From the NCBI RefSeq assembly GCF_031450785.1, contig NZ_JARTWB010000001.1:1054001-1118000 (forward strand): 64,000 nt of DNA, given 5' to 3'. Below, in pieces: positions 47,935-57,040 of this stretch (within the stretch, counting starts at the first letter, position 1; every line of letters starts with the position of its first letter). The notes under the pieces are model-generated. The model was given only the letters and a program-made list of their open reading frames with translations, made no database searches and was not told the origin of the DNA. Origin of the DNA: Caballeronia sp. LZ062 (GTDB lineage Bacteria; Pseudomonadota; Gammaproteobacteria; Burkholderiales; Burkholderiaceae). Made by a program: the position numbers and the translations under genes.

Positions 47935-48189
47935 TTACCGATCGCGATTCCACAATGCGCCCAGCAGGAATCCGACGGCCGCGGCGATCAGCACGCCGTT
48001 GATCGGCTGATCGGAGACGGCGCTGCGAACGTTGTCGAGCGTCTGCCCGTACGTCTGCTGCAGCGAGCCGAGCGCCTGACGCGCCTTGCCTTCGACCTGC
48101 GTGCCCGAATCGCCCGTCAGCGCGCCGACCGCGTCCTGCACCTTGCCGACCACGTTTTGAGCCGTGCCTTCCACTTGATCTTGCACCAT
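47935..48189 (-). CDS. CsbD family stress protein
   Basis: 84 residues. The CsbD core QVEGTAQNVVGKVQDAVGALTGD is followed by a second partial repeat (QVEGKARQALGSLQQTYGQTLDN) and a C-terminal hydrophobic segment ending in WNRDR. CsbD proteins are abundant in general stress, function not known. The membrane tail is typical of the Burkholderia subgroup. GGGAGG precedes the ATG of MVQDQ. It ends 100 bases from the FAH gene. Confidence 0.85.
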   Translation of the reverse strand: MVQDQVEGTAQNVVGKVQDAVGALTGDSGTQVEGKARQALGSLQQTYGQTLDNVRSAVSDQPINGVLIAAAVGFLLGALWNRDR

Positions 48190-48307
48190 GGTGCCTCCCA
48201 TTCTCGTTGAAGCGGTTTGCGTTGGTCTTGCCCCGATACTGCTTCGATTCAACCGGCAGCGCCGGAACGGACGATAGAGCACGGTTCATGCCCAGCGCGC
48301 GTTTCGC

Positions 48308-48664
48308 TCACGCGGGGTCCACGAGATGAGCCACGAGCGCGAGCAAATCGTCGATGGAAAGCGGCTTTCTGCGAAAACGCGCGTCGGGATGATGCAGCTC
48401 CGGCGCGTGCGCGGCGGCGCTCATAAGAATCACCGGCACCTTGTTGAGCGTGTCGCTCGCCGCGAGAGTGCGGATCAGCTCGACGCCGTCCATGTGCGGC
48501 ATCATCCAGTCGGTGATGATGACGTCCGGCGCGTTCATGTTGGCCGCGTCGAGCGCAAGGCGCCCGTTCGACGCCGTCGTCACCTCGTAGCCTTCCATTT
48601 CGAGCACGAGCCGCCACGTGGTCAGGATGTCGAATTCGTCGTCGACGACAAGGATCTTTTTCAT
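48308..48664 (-). CDS. Single-domain response regulator
   Basis: 118 residues, only a receiver domain. Acidic pocket DD at 9-10, phosphorylation site Asp52 (IITDWMMPHMDG), Ser82 and conserved Lys100 (FRRKPLS). There is no output domain, so it must work through protein contact. Its start overlaps the stop of the KaiC-like gene by four bases (ATGA), so the two are coupled and the KaiC-like ATPase is the obvious partner. No histidine kinase is encoded nearby. Confidence 0.9.
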   Translation of the reverse strand: MKKILVVDDEFDILTTWRLVLEMEGYEVTTASNGRLALDAANMNAPDVIITDWMMPHMDGVELIRTLAASDTLNKVPVILMSAAAHAPELHHPDARFRRKPLSIDDLLALVAHLVDPA

Positions 48665-50172
48665 GTGCGCGGGCCGGGGTCCGACACGGACAGCGCAGGG
48701 GAAAGCGACGGATGCCCGGACAGGATGCCCGTCGGCCCGATGAAAGTCTCCGTGATGTGCAAGCCGCGAGAATCGATCGTCAGGCGGCGGATCGTCGAGT
48801 CGTGCGCGCTTTCGCGCTGCTTCACGACCGTCACCATACGGTGCAGCGCGGAATCCGCTTCGACGTAGCGCATGAGCACGATGTTCTCGGTCATCGCCGA
48901 TGCGCGCATGGTCGCGGGCGGCGCCGGTTCGCCATACAGCGTCAGTTCTTCGGTGATGATCGTCGTGACGCCGGCATCGCGCAGCCGCAGCGTGAGCGCG
49001 TTGAGAAAGAGGCCGAACCGTTCAACCCGGTTCGCAGACTGACCGAAGCCGTCGATGCCGTCCACCACGAGCCGCGACGCATTCGTGCGCCCGACGACGG
49101 CGAGCAGTTCCGCGGCGAGTTCGTCGATGGACAGCTCGACTGCCGAATGCCAGTCGATGGTGAGGCGCCCGTCCTTCACCGCATCGGTCAGATCGATGTT
49201 CACTTGCCGCGCTTTCGCGATCAGCCGCTGCGGCGATTCGTAGAGGCCGAAATAAACGCACCGCTCGCCGTTTGCGACGCCTGCCTGCAAAAACTTGAGC
49301 CCGAGCAACGTCTTGCCGACGCCGGAAGGCCCGACGAGCGTGGTCGTGGAGCCGCGCGCGACGCCGCCGCCCATCATGCGGTCGAATTCGGGGAAGCCGA
49401 ACGTGAGCTTTGAATCGTAGTGGCGCGGGGCGTTTTGATTAGCGGGCGAAGCCTCCAGACGCGGGAACGCGACAAGGCCGTTTGTCGAGATATTGAAGAA
49501 ATGCTTGCCGAGCAGATGATCGCGGGCGCGCAGCTTGTGCACCTCGATCTCGCGCGAGCGGCGCATGCCGTTGCTGAAACGGTTCAGTTCGATCAAGCCG
49601 TCGACGAGCGTGTGTTCCGGATGCGGCTCGTTGCCGGAAAGCGGCGCGAGAATCAGCGTGGTGCAGCGCGCCGCGCTCACGAACGCCGAGAGTTCATGGA
49701 TGAACTGCGAAAGCGCAAGCTCCGTCGAACTGAACTCGCGTGCGCTGCGAAAGCCGTCGATGACCATGAAGCGCGGGCGGCTCGACTTGATCGTCGAAGC
49801 GATCAGCGCCAGAAAGCCCGAGAGGCCGTCGCGCATCAGTTCGTGGTAGCCGCTCACGAAGAGCATGCGGTCGGAGATGGCGTCGGCGTCGTAGAACGAC
49901 AGCGCGCGCAAATGCGACAAGAGCTTCGTGTGCGATTCGGCGATGAGCGTGACGTACAGCACCTTGTCGCCCTGCGCGACGCGGTGAAAGGCGATTTGCG
50001 AGGAAAGAATCGTCTTGCCCGCGCCCGCCATGCCTTCGATCATATAGAGCCCGCCTCCGACGAGGCCGCCGCCGAGTATTTCGTCCAGCCCCGGGACGCC
50101 GGTTGTGACGTTGTCGTCGTTCGCAGTGCGCTCGGGGGATGGCTCGGAGGGAAGATTGTCGTCTTGGCTCAT
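48661..50172 (-). CDS. KaiC-like RecA-superfamily ATPase with two KaiC domains
   Basis: 503 residues. Two KaiC domains, each with a Walker A: GMAGAGKT (47-54) and GPSGVGKT (about 281-288), and each preceded by a short GVPGLDEILGGG / GFPEFDRMMGGG signature. Non-cyanobacterial KaiC paralogues are signalling ATPases, not clocks; KaiA and KaiB are not seen. Residues FRSARE and ELTLYGEPA precede the second half, typical of this subfamily. The response-regulator gene overlaps its end. A role in light, redox or stress signalling is an inference. Confidence 0.9.
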   Translation of the reverse strand: MSQDDNLPSEPSPERTANDDNVTTGVPGLDEILGGGLVGGGLYMIEGMAGAGKTILSSQIAFHRVAQGDKVLYVTLIAESHTKLLSHLRALSFYDADAISDRMLFVSGYHELMRDGLSGFLALIASTIKSSRPRFMVIDGFRSAREFSSTELALSQFIHELSAFVSAARCTTLILAPLSGNEPHPEHTLVDGLIELNRFSNGMRRSREIEVHKLRARDHLLGKHFFNISTNGLVAFPRLEASPANQNAPRHYDSKLTFGFPEFDRMMGGGVARGSTTTLVGPSGVGKTLLGLKFLQAGVANGERCVYFGLYESPQRLIAKARQVNIDLTDAVKDGRLTIDWHSAVELSIDELAAELLAVVGRTNASRLVVDGIDGFGQSANRVERFGLFLNALTLRLRDAGVTTIITEELTLYGEPAPPATMRASAMTENIVLMRYVEADSALHRMVTVVKQRESAHDSTIRRLTIDSRGLHITETFIGPTGILSGHPSLSPALSVSDPGPRT

Positions 50173-50525
50173 GAATTTTCGTTTTTACCGGCGAAACCGC
50201 TCATACAGGACGCGAATTATGGCTGACTATCGGCAACGTGTCGCTATTTGATGCGCTCGCATCCTTACGCGCGCGCGTGCGCACTGGCTTCGCAATGCGT
50301 CCGGGCCGCAGCGGAAACGGCCGCGCGAGCGCATTCGCGGTTCGCCGTGCATATTCCGAGCCCGTGAAGATGGGGGCTGCAGATTTGTCCGGGACAGACG
50401 ACTTTGAGAACCCTCTCATGGGCGGCGGGCGGCGGCGCTGGTCAAATACGGTCTCGATGTCCTGGATGCCGTGAGTTTCCGGCTCCGCTCTTCGGCGCTC
50501 TGCGCCAGCCTCTGCTTTCCATGCC
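50173..50525. other. Intergenic region upstream of the KaiC-like gene
   Basis: 353 bases. It must hold the KaiC-operon promoter and possibly that of the small exported protein. No gene is supported. Confidence 0.45.
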
Positions 50526-50804
50526 ATGAAACGTTCGCACTCGATCTTGGGCGCCGTCGCGCTCGCCGCTTGTCTGGCTTCTCATTGGGTTTCGTCGTCC
50601 GCCGCTTCTCGCCCGGTCGAGCCGTTGCCGGACCCGCATATTCTGTCCGCCGCGCCGTTCGAATTTCGCGCGGACAGCGGCATTTTCTCGCCCATGCACG
50701 CCCCAGTAACCGATTCTCGTATTTTCTCGCCGCTTCCTGCACCGGCCAGTCACGACACCATGCAGTTGTCTCAGGCGCATTACAGGCGCCGGCAATTCGC
50801 TTAA
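50526..50804 (+). CDS. Small putative exported protein
   Basis: 92 residues with a signal-like N-terminus, MKRSHSILGAVALAACLASH and WVSSSAASR after it. The rest is Pro-rich with two similar nonapeptide-like pieces, GIFSPMHAP and RIFSPLPAP. No domain is recognised and no clear ribosome site is present. It may be a real secreted peptide or a chance frame. Confidence 0.4.
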   Translation: MKRSHSILGAVALAACLASHWVSSSAASRPVEPLPDPHILSAAPFEFRADSGIFSPMHAPVTDSRIFSPLPAPASHDTMQLSQAHYRRRQFA

Positions 50805-50888
50805 CGGGCCGCGCATTATCTGGCATTCACCGCCGCGTGTCGCCATAATCGAATGCGAATCCCATTGCCGATATTCTGGGAAATCGCA

Positions 50889-51530
50889 ATGAAATGCTTG
50901 GGTGTTTCATATTCAGCGTTGATCGCGGCGCTTTGCATGTTATGGCTTGGTCTGTGCGCCCCGGCCAGTCAGGCGCAATCCGGCCGTGCATCTGATTCGC
51001 CGGACAATGCGGCGTCCGCGAACGGCGACATTGCGGAACTGGAAGCGTTGACGCGCGACGGCAAAATCACGACGCTGCGGAAAGCCGTGAACGGCAGTTA
51101 CGGCGCGAGCCTCGCGTATTATCGCGAGCAAGTGACGTATTATGCGGCGTTATTTCAAGTCGATAAATCCTGGCGCGTAGTCAAGACGCAAAATGAGGCG
51201 CGCGCAGAATCCGTCTTTGCGGATTTTGCGAAGACGTCCGTATCGCTCGCCGATGCCGAGATTCGCCGCATCAAGCTCGAAGCGGAAACGGCCTATGCGC
51301 AAAGGCTGATCGCGGCGCAACAGGCGCGCGCGAGCAGGCTGCAGGCGGACCTAAATGTCGCGCACGCCCAGCAGAGCGAAGTGGCCAACCATCAGCAAGC
51401 GGAGCAGGACGCCATCCGTCAATTGCGCACGGAACAGGCGGCGGCGCAGGCGCAACTTCGCGCGCTGCAATTGCGTGTGCAGGAATTGCAAAAGCAAGCC
51501 GACGGTGATCTTCCCGCATCTGGAAAATAA
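50889..51530 (+). CDS. DUF2968 family exported protein
   Basis: 213 residues. Signal peptide CLGVSYSALIAALCMLWLGL, mature start near SQAQ. ELEALTRDGKITTLRKAVNGSYGASLAYY is the DUF2968 signature; the C-terminal 100 residues are an extended coiled coil rich in Gln and Ala (QSEVANHQQAEQDAIRQLRT...). The function is unknown; such proteins are exported in Burkholderia. Start set at MKCLGV, with an in-frame ATG 12 codons upstream as alternative. Confidence 0.78.
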   Translation: MKCLGVSYSALIAALCMLWLGLCAPASQAQSGRASDSPDNAASANGDIAELEALTRDGKITTLRKAVNGSYGASLAYYREQVTYYAALFQVDKSWRVVKTQNEARAESVFADFAKTSVSLADAEIRRIKLEAETAYAQRLIAAQQARASRLQADLNVAHAQQSEVANHQQAEQDAIRQLRTEQAAAQAQLRALQLRVQELQKQADGDLPASGK

Positions 51531-51707
51531 GCGACTCGTTCGACGCATCGGAAAAGTTCTGGAAATTGGGATTTATCTCGGCGGGAGATTCAATACGCGT
51601 TGCTAGAATCGCAGCGCTTCAGAAATTCCCGGTTCCGTTCGGGCGTCACATCGTATTACAAACCGCACCTGATTCCAGGTCTCGCGTTTCCCCAGTCGAA
51701 TCAAAAG

Positions 51708-52412
51708 ATGCTTAAAAATACCGTTGCCGTCGTTCTCGCTGCCGCCGCTGTGCTCGCAGGTTGCTCAACCACTTCCGGTCCCACGTTCAATATCAATGAA
51801 ATCCAGACGTCGAACGGGCAGAAGGCATTCCGTTCCGAATGCTATGGCGCGTTGCAGAGCGGCAGTTCCTGCATGGAAGCCGCGCAGAAGATGTGCGGCA
51901 ACCAGCCGGTGAACGTATTGCAGAACGTCGAGGGCACGAACGCGCCGGGTAATGCTCGCGAAGTCGTCTTCACCTGCGGTATGCCGCCGCAGCCGGCGGC
52001 CGTGCAGCAGGCCGAACCGCAGCCTGTCATCGCCGCGGCGCCGGCTGTCGCTCCGGCTATCGCGCCGGTACGCAAGGTAACGCTCGACGAAAAGACCAAC
52101 TTCGCCTTCGATAGCGCGCGACTCACGCCGAAGGCCCGCGCCATTCTCGACCGCCTGATTGCCGAAGGGCGCGGCGTGACGTTCTCGTCCGTGGTCGTGG
52201 AGGGTTATACGGATTCGACCGGTTCCGCGTCGTATAACGTGGCGCTGTCCGAACGCCGAGCGCGCGCCGTGCTCGAATACCTGAAAGGCCACGGGTTGCA
52301 GGCGCAGGACTTCGCGACGAAGGCCCTCGGCGAGTCGAATCCGGTTGCATCGAACGCCACCAGCGGCGGCCGTGCCGAGAACCGTCGCGTGGAAGTCGTC
52401 CTCACGCAATAA
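51708..52412 (+). CDS. OmpA-family outer-membrane lipoprotein
   Basis: 234 residues. Lipoprotein signal MLKNTVAVVLAAAAVLAGCS with the lipobox cysteine, a linker with four cysteines (CYGAL, CMEAA, MCGNQ, FTCGM), and a C-terminal OmpA domain that binds peptidoglycan: NFAFDSARLTPKARAILDRL, VVEGYTDSTGSASYN, LSERRARAVLEYL, GGRAENRRVEVVL. It anchors the outer membrane to peptidoglycan. Followed by a strong terminator. It may be an independent unit. Confidence 0.92.
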   Translation: MLKNTVAVVLAAAAVLAGCSTTSGPTFNINEIQTSNGQKAFRSECYGALQSGSSCMEAAQKMCGNQPVNVLQNVEGTNAPGNAREVVFTCGMPPQPAAVQQAEPQPVIAAAPAVAPAIAPVRKVTLDEKTNFAFDSARLTPKARAILDRLIAEGRGVTFSSVVVEGYTDSTGSASYNVALSERRARAVLEYLKGHGLQAQDFATKALGESNPVASNATSGGRAENRRVEVVLTQ

Positions 52413-52437
52413 CGCGTTCGGATGTCGCTGTCGAAGA

Positions 52438-52471
52438 AGCTCGCGGACCTCACGGTCCGCGAGCTTTTTTT
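52438..52471 (+). terminator. Terminator after OmpA lipoprotein
   Basis: Perfect stem AGCTCGCGGACC / GGTCCGCGAGCT around TCAC, followed by six T. Confidence 0.93.
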
Positions 52472-52488
52472 CGTCTGCGTCGCGGTGT

Positions 52489-53007
52489 TCAGAAGAGCGC
52501 GAGTTGCTCGCGGCCCCGGCCACCTTCGAGCGTCAGCAGCCACCTTTTGCGATCGACGCCGCCAGCGTAGCCCGTCAATTCACCGTCGCCGCCGATCACG
52601 CGATGACACGGCACGATGATCGCCACCGGATTGCGCCCGTTCGCGCCGCCCACCGCCCGCGATGCGCCCGGCGGCAAGCCGAGCCGCCGCGCGAGATCGC
52701 CGTAGGTCCAGGCGTCGCCGAAAGGAATCTGGCGCAGGAGATCCCAGACCTGTTGCTGGAACGCCGTGCCGTGCAGTTTGACCGGCACCGAGAAAGTCAG
52801 CCGCTCCCCCGCGAAGTATTCGGCGACCTCATTGCAGGCGGCTTCGATGACGCGTGGCGCGGGCCTCTCGTCGTGGACAATCGCGTGCGGCGGCACATCC
52901 GCCGGAAAGTGCTTCTGCCCGACGAAGAAAAGTCCGGTCAGACACGCATTTTCGGCGCGATACACAATCGGGCCGAGCGGACTCGGGCGGACGTGGCACT
53001 CAATCAC
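52489..53007 (-). CDS. ogt: Methylated-DNA-protein-cysteine methyltransferase
   Basis: 172 residues. The alkyl-accepting site is PVAIIVPCHRVIGGDG (PCHRV), with the arginine finger region GGANGRNPV before it and YGDLARRLGLP as the HTH. It removes O6-methylguanine lesions by a one-way transfer to its cysteine. The N-terminal half is the partial Ada-like domain. No Ada-type N-terminal regulatory domain. It follows the 53036 gene on the same strand by 28 bases and may be cotranscribed with it. Confidence 0.93.
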   Translation of the reverse strand: MIECHVRPSPLGPIVYRAENACLTGLFFVGQKHFPADVPPHAIVHDERPAPRVIEAACNEVAEYFAGERLTFSVPVKLHGTAFQQQVWDLLRQIPFGDAWTYGDLARRLGLPPGASRAVGGANGRNPVAIIVPCHRVIGGDGELTGYAGGVDRKRWLLTLEGGRGREQLALF

Positions 53008-53035
53008 GCTGCGTCTCCGCGCTCAGGCGGTGCCG

Positions 53036-53296
53036 TCAGATGAACGGGTTATCGGCGGTGCCGGTCGGCGCTGTGGGTTCGTCCGGCAGCTTCGCCGGGA
53101 GCTTCGCGTCCTTCGCGAGCGCCTCGACGATTGCGCCGAGCGCATCGTGCAGCGCCTTCGCGGCGGCAAGGCCGGTCTGGTCCCGCGCGATGGTGAGATC
53201 GCCGCTGATCGTCACGCGCGTCTTGCCGTTGACGATGTTGATGGCGTCGCCCGCGATGTTCATCGCGTCGGTATCGTTGGCAAAGGGCTTAAACAC
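53036..53296 (-). CDS. Conserved hypothetical protein
   Basis: 86 residues, no cysteine, no signal. The centre NIAGDAINIVNGKTRVTISGDLTIARDQ is beta-rich with a GDLTI motif, and the C-terminus is helical. The family is not recognised. It starts eight bases before the end of the nuclease gene, so it is translationally coupled to it. Its close link to a secreted nuclease may be meaningful but nothing known supports a role such as immunity. Confidence 0.65.
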   Translation of the reverse strand: MFKPFANDTDAMNIAGDAINIVNGKTRVTISGDLTIARDQTGLAAAKALHDALGAIVEALAKDAKLPAKLPDEPTAPTGTADNPFI

Positions 53297-54047
53297 CTCT
53301 CAATCCTCCAATTCGTTTGTCTTTCAGCGAATCCGGAATCCCGGGAAACGCGAGACCGCTCATCGCTTCCAGTTCGCGCACGGTCTTCATCGTATAGGTA
53401 TTCGTCGGCGTGTTCTCGACCACCACCGCGAACGCAATCTGCCGCTGCGGCAAATACACGACCTTGTACAACTGCGTCGGCACCAAGACGCGCGATTCGC
53501 CGATGGTCTGCAACTGCCGCCCCGCGAACAGCGGTCCGGTGACGACATACGCCTCGCCCGATTCCTCGGTGAGCCGGCGCACGGCCTGCTCGATGCGCGA
53601 CCAGATGCGCCGGTTGTTCGACGGGTCCTGCGGCACGATGTTCGCCAGCGAAAACGATTCGGCCATGCCCTGCTGGCTCGCGCGATCGCCCGCCGGGCTC
53701 ATGTGGCCGCGGTCGTAGCCGCTGCGCTTGTAGTCGTCGAGTTGCGCGCTATCGCCGCGCGGCAGCCGCTTGTCGACGAAAAAGCGGTTGGTGCGCGTGT
53801 TGTCCTTCGCGTCGTCGACGCTTTGCGCCGTGAGATGCTCCGCCGACCACAGCGGCCCGTGCGTGACGCCCGAGTGAAGGAGCGCGAAATCCGAATAGCA
53901 GATTTCCTGCGTGGCCGCGCGCATCTTGGCATTGGTCACGACGGGTTCGCGCCCGGACGGGCTGAACTGCGGGCAGTCGTTGGCGACCGCGCTGATGCAC
54001 ACCGCGCCGAAAAGCGCGGCGACGAGTGCCTTGAACCTTGCTTGCAT
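53289..54047 (-). CDS. DNA/RNA non-specific endonuclease family protein
   Basis: 252 residues. Sec signal MQARFKALVAALFGAVCISAVANDC. The catalytic DRGH motif is YDRGHMSPAGDRAS, with downstream NIVPQDPSNNRRIW; this is the beta-beta-alpha metal nuclease fold, one Mg bound through Asn. Cysteines near the N-terminus may make a disulfide. The protein would degrade nucleic acids in the periplasm or outside. Start at MQARF was chosen because the signal peptide begins there. Confidence 0.9.
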   Translation of the reverse strand: MQARFKALVAALFGAVCISAVANDCPQFSPSGREPVVTNAKMRAATQEICYSDFALLHSGVTHGPLWSAEHLTAQSVDDAKDNTRTNRFFVDKRLPRGDSAQLDDYKRSGYDRGHMSPAGDRASQQGMAESFSLANIVPQDPSNNRRIWSRIEQAVRRLTEESGEAYVVTGPLFAGRQLQTIGESRVLVPTQLYKVVYLPQRQIAFAVVVENTPTNTYTMKTVRELEAMSGLAFPGIPDSLKDKRIGGLRGV

Positions 54048-54190
54048 GCTTTGAAAATCCCGACTGATTGCGATGCTTCGAAACGCCCCGGCTGCGCCCG
54101 CTTCGATCCGCGGCCGGCGAGGGCGGCACAGTATAAGGGCTTGTCGCGCGCTAGAATCGCTCGGGCCATTCATCTCGATAAAAACAGCCC

Positions 54191-55231
54191 ATGAAATCGA
54201 TGCCTCTTTCCGCGCGATCCTTGCTGCTGACGCTGGCTTCCTGCGTGTCATTGGCGGCGGCCGCGCCCGCATTCGCCGAGGAACCCGCCTACGGCCCCGA
54301 GTTGCAGGGCTTCGAGTATCCGTATCCGGTCGCGCGCTTCGCGTTCACGTCGCAGCGGCAGGTCGTGCGCATGGCCTATATGGACGTGCATCCGGCGCAT
54401 CCGAACGGGCGCACGGCGGTGCTGCTGCACGGTAAGAACTTCTGCGCGGCGACGTGGAAAGAGACCATCGACACGTTGAGCGACGCGGGCTATCGCGTGA
54501 TCGCGCCGGACCAGATCGGCTTTTGCAAGTCGACCAAGCCCGAGCGTTATCAGTACAGCTTCCAGCAACTCGCGCGCAACACGCACGCGCTGCTCGGCGC
54601 GCTCGGCGTGAATCGCCCGACGCTGATCGCGCATTCGACGGGCGGCATGATCGCCGTGCGCTATGCGCTGATGTATCCGCAGGAGACCGAGCAACTGGCG
54701 CTCGTCAATCCGATCGGGCTGGAGGACTGGAAGGCGAAGGGCGTGCCCTCCATTTCCATCGACGACTGGTATGCCCGCGAACTGAAGACGAGCGCCGAAG
54801 GCATCCGCATTTACGAGAAGAACACGTATTACGCGGGCCAGTGGCGCGACAACTACGAGCCGTGGGTGCAGATGCTCGCCGGTATGTATCGCGGGCCGGG
54901 GAAAGATATCGTCGCGTGGAATTCGGCGCTGCTGTACGACATGATCTACACGCAGCCGGTGGTCTATGAGTTCCCGAACTTGAAGACGCCGACGCTGCTT
55001 CTGATCGGCGACAAGGACACGACGGCCATCGGCAAGGATCTCGCGCCGCCGGAGATTCGTCCGACGCTCGGGCGTTATCCGGAGTTGGCGAAACAGGCGA
55101 AGGAGCGCATTCCGAACGCGACGCTCGTCGAGTTCCCCGACGCCGGCCACGCGCCCCAAATGCAGGAGCCGGCTGCGTTCCACAAGGCGTTGCTCGACGG
55201 CCTCGCGGCGTTGCATCCGAAAGCCGAATGA
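54191..55231 (+). CDS. Exported alpha/beta hydrolase
   Basis: 346 residues. Signal peptide MKSMPLSARSLLLTLASCVSLAAA. The hydrolase core shows LLHGKNF (oxyanion), the nucleophile elbow AHSTGG, LLIGDKDTT (acidic residue region) and DAGHAPQ (histidine). It is an epoxide-hydrolase/esterase type fold with an unknown substrate. It is divergent from the nuclease gene and ends five bases from the convergent MATE gene. Confidence 0.88.
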   Translation: MKSMPLSARSLLLTLASCVSLAAAAPAFAEEPAYGPELQGFEYPYPVARFAFTSQRQVVRMAYMDVHPAHPNGRTAVLLHGKNFCAATWKETIDTLSDAGYRVIAPDQIGFCKSTKPERYQYSFQQLARNTHALLGALGVNRPTLIAHSTGGMIAVRYALMYPQETEQLALVNPIGLEDWKAKGVPSISIDDWYARELKTSAEGIRIYEKNTYYAGQWRDNYEPWVQMLAGMYRGPGKDIVAWNSALLYDMIYTQPVVYEFPNLKTPTLLLIGDKDTTAIGKDLAPPEIRPTLGRYPELAKQAKERIPNATLVEFPDAGHAPQMQEPAAFHKALLDGLAALHPKAE

Positions 55232-55235
55232 CGCT

Positions 55236-56630
55236 TCAGCGCGAATCGCCTGTGCAGGACGCGCGCTCGATCGAAGGCAGCTGAATCAGCAGCGCGACGC
55301 CGCGCGCGGCCATGAAAACGGTGAGCGCGAACCATAGGCCGTGATTGCCGAGCGCGCCCGTGAACGCCCACGCCGCAAGCAGGAAGACGGCGAGCGACGC
55401 GGCCATCGCCTGCATCAGCTCGCGGGTGCGCGTTGCGCCGATGAACACGCCGTCGAGTTGAAAGCCCGCGACGGACGCGAGCGGCAGAATCGCCGCCCAC
55501 GGCAGATAGCGCGACGCCGCCGCGCGCACGACGGGCTGATCCGTCAGCCGGCCGATGATCCATTCGCCGCCCAGCCAATAGACGACGCAGAAGCCCGCCG
55601 CGCCGATGGCGGACCACAGCATCGTCACTTTGACGGCCTGACGGAACGCGTGACGGTCGCGCGCGCCGGTCGCCGCGCCGACCAGCGCTTCGGCGGCGTG
55701 CGCGAAGCCGTCGAGGCCGAACGCCATGAAGGTCTGGAAATTCAGCAGGAGCGCGTTCGCGGCGAGAATCGTGTCGCCCTGACGCGCGCCCACATGCGCG
55801 AACCAGCCGAACGAAGCCAGCAGACACAGCGTGCGGATGAAGATGTCGCGGTTGATCGCAACGAGGCGTTTGATCGCGCGGGCGTCGATCAGGCTGCGGA
55901 GCGCGAGCGGCGCGAGCCCACGCTCACGCAGACGCCAGAGCATCGCGAGCCCGAACGCGAAGCCGCAAAAATCGGCGAAAGCGGTCGCCGCGCCGATCCC
56001 CGCAATGCCCCAGCCGAAGCGATACACGAAGAGCAGCACCGCGCCGATGTTCACCGCGTTGATGAACACCTGCGTCGCGAGCGCGAGCCGCACGCGCTGG
56101 CAGCCAAGCAAAAAGCCCAGCACCGCGTAGTTGCCGAGCGCGAACGGCGCGGCCCAGATACGCGCGTGGCAATACGCCCTCGCCGTCTGCTGAACGGCCG
56201 CGCTGCCGCCGAGCGCGGCGAGCGCATAGCGGATTATCGGCACCTGCAGCGCAAGCACCGCCGCGCCGATGGCGAGCGACAGCATCAACGCGCGCAGCAC
56301 GTGGGCGCGCAGCGCGGCGGCATCGCGCGCGCCGAACGCCTGCGCGACGAGGCCCGTGGTGCCCATGCGCAGAAAGCCGAAGCTCCAGAACACGAAGCTG
56401 AAAACCAGTCCGCCGAGCGCGACGCCGCCGAGATAGTGCGGGCCGTCGAGATGCCCGGCGACGGCGGTATCGACTGCGCCGAGAATCGGCTGCGTCAGAT
56501 TCGCGAGGACGATGGGAAACGCGAGCGTCAGTACGCGGCGGTGCCAGTGCGTCGGCAGGGCGGCGGATTGCGGCTTGTCGGCGGGCGCGGTCAAGTGAGA
56601 TTCGCAGAGCGTCGGTGGAAGACGCGACAT
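55236..56630 (-). CDS. MATE-family efflux transporter (DinF-like)
   Basis: 464 residues, about twelve membrane segments. [24 protein letters not shown] is the first segment of MATE exporters, followed by [19 protein letters not shown]. It resembles the DinF branch. It is an inner-membrane multidrug/toxin exporter driven by H+ or Na+. Start at MSRLPPTL. Divergent from ynfA with 77 bases between. Confidence 0.9.
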   Translation of the reverse strand: MSRLPPTLCESHLTAPADKPQSAALPTHWHRRVLTLAFPIVLANLTQPILGAVDTAVAGHLDGPHYLGGVALGGLVFSFVFWSFGFLRMGTTGLVAQAFGARDAAALRAHVLRALMLSLAIGAAVLALQVPIIRYALAALGGSAAVQQTARAYCHARIWAAPFALGNYAVLGFLLGCQRVRLALATQVFINAVNIGAVLLFVYRFGWGIAGIGAATAFADFCGFAFGLAMLWRLRERGLAPLALRSLIDARAIKRLVAINRDIFIRTLCLLASFGWFAHVGARQGDTILAANALLLNFQTFMAFGLDGFAHAAEALVGAATGARDRHAFRQAVKVTMLWSAIGAAGFCVVYWLGGEWIIGRLTDQPVVRAAASRYLPWAAILPLASVAGFQLDGVFIGATRTRELMQAMAASLAVFLLAAWAFTGALGNHGLWFALTVFMAARGVALLIQLPSIERASCTGDSR

Positions 56631-56707
56631 TGTCGCGAGCGCGCGTCGCCGGCGCAACGCCCCGCGGGCAGCCGATAATGCGAGTCCGTTCGGCCCGTTC
56701 GCGCTCG

Positions 56708-57025
56708 ATGAAAACCTTTCTGCTTTATGCCGTGACCGCCGTCGCTGAGATTGCGGGCTGCTATTTCCCGTATCGATGGCTCAAGGGCGGCGGCTCGCCG
56801 TGGCTTGTCGTGCCGGGGGCGCTGTCGCTCGCGCTTTTCGCGTGGCTCTTGACCTTGCACGATGCCGCCGCCGGACGCGTCTACGCGGCTTATGGCGGCG
56901 TCTATATCGGCGTGGCGATTGCGTGGCTGTGGGCGGTCGAGCGCATTCGGCCAAACGCGTGGGACGTGGCAGGCGCGGCAATCGCGCTTATCGGCATGTG
57001 CGTGATCGCCTTCCAGCCGCGTTGA
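56708..57025 (+). CDS. ynfA: YnfA/UPF0060 membrane protein
   Basis: 105 residues, four transmembrane segments. Signature [22 protein letters not shown] and [23 protein letters not shown]-related family, function uncertain. It lies between the divergent MATE gene and the convergent DUF2891 gene. The start was chosen because the family begins at MKTFLLYA. Confidence 0.93.
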   Translation: MKTFLLYAVTAVAEIAGCYFPYRWLKGGGSPWLVVPGALSLALFAWLLTLHDAAAGRVYAAYGGVYIGVAIAWLWAVERIRPNAWDVAGAAIALIGMCVIAFQPR

Positions 57026-57040
57026 CGCATCACGTTGGCA

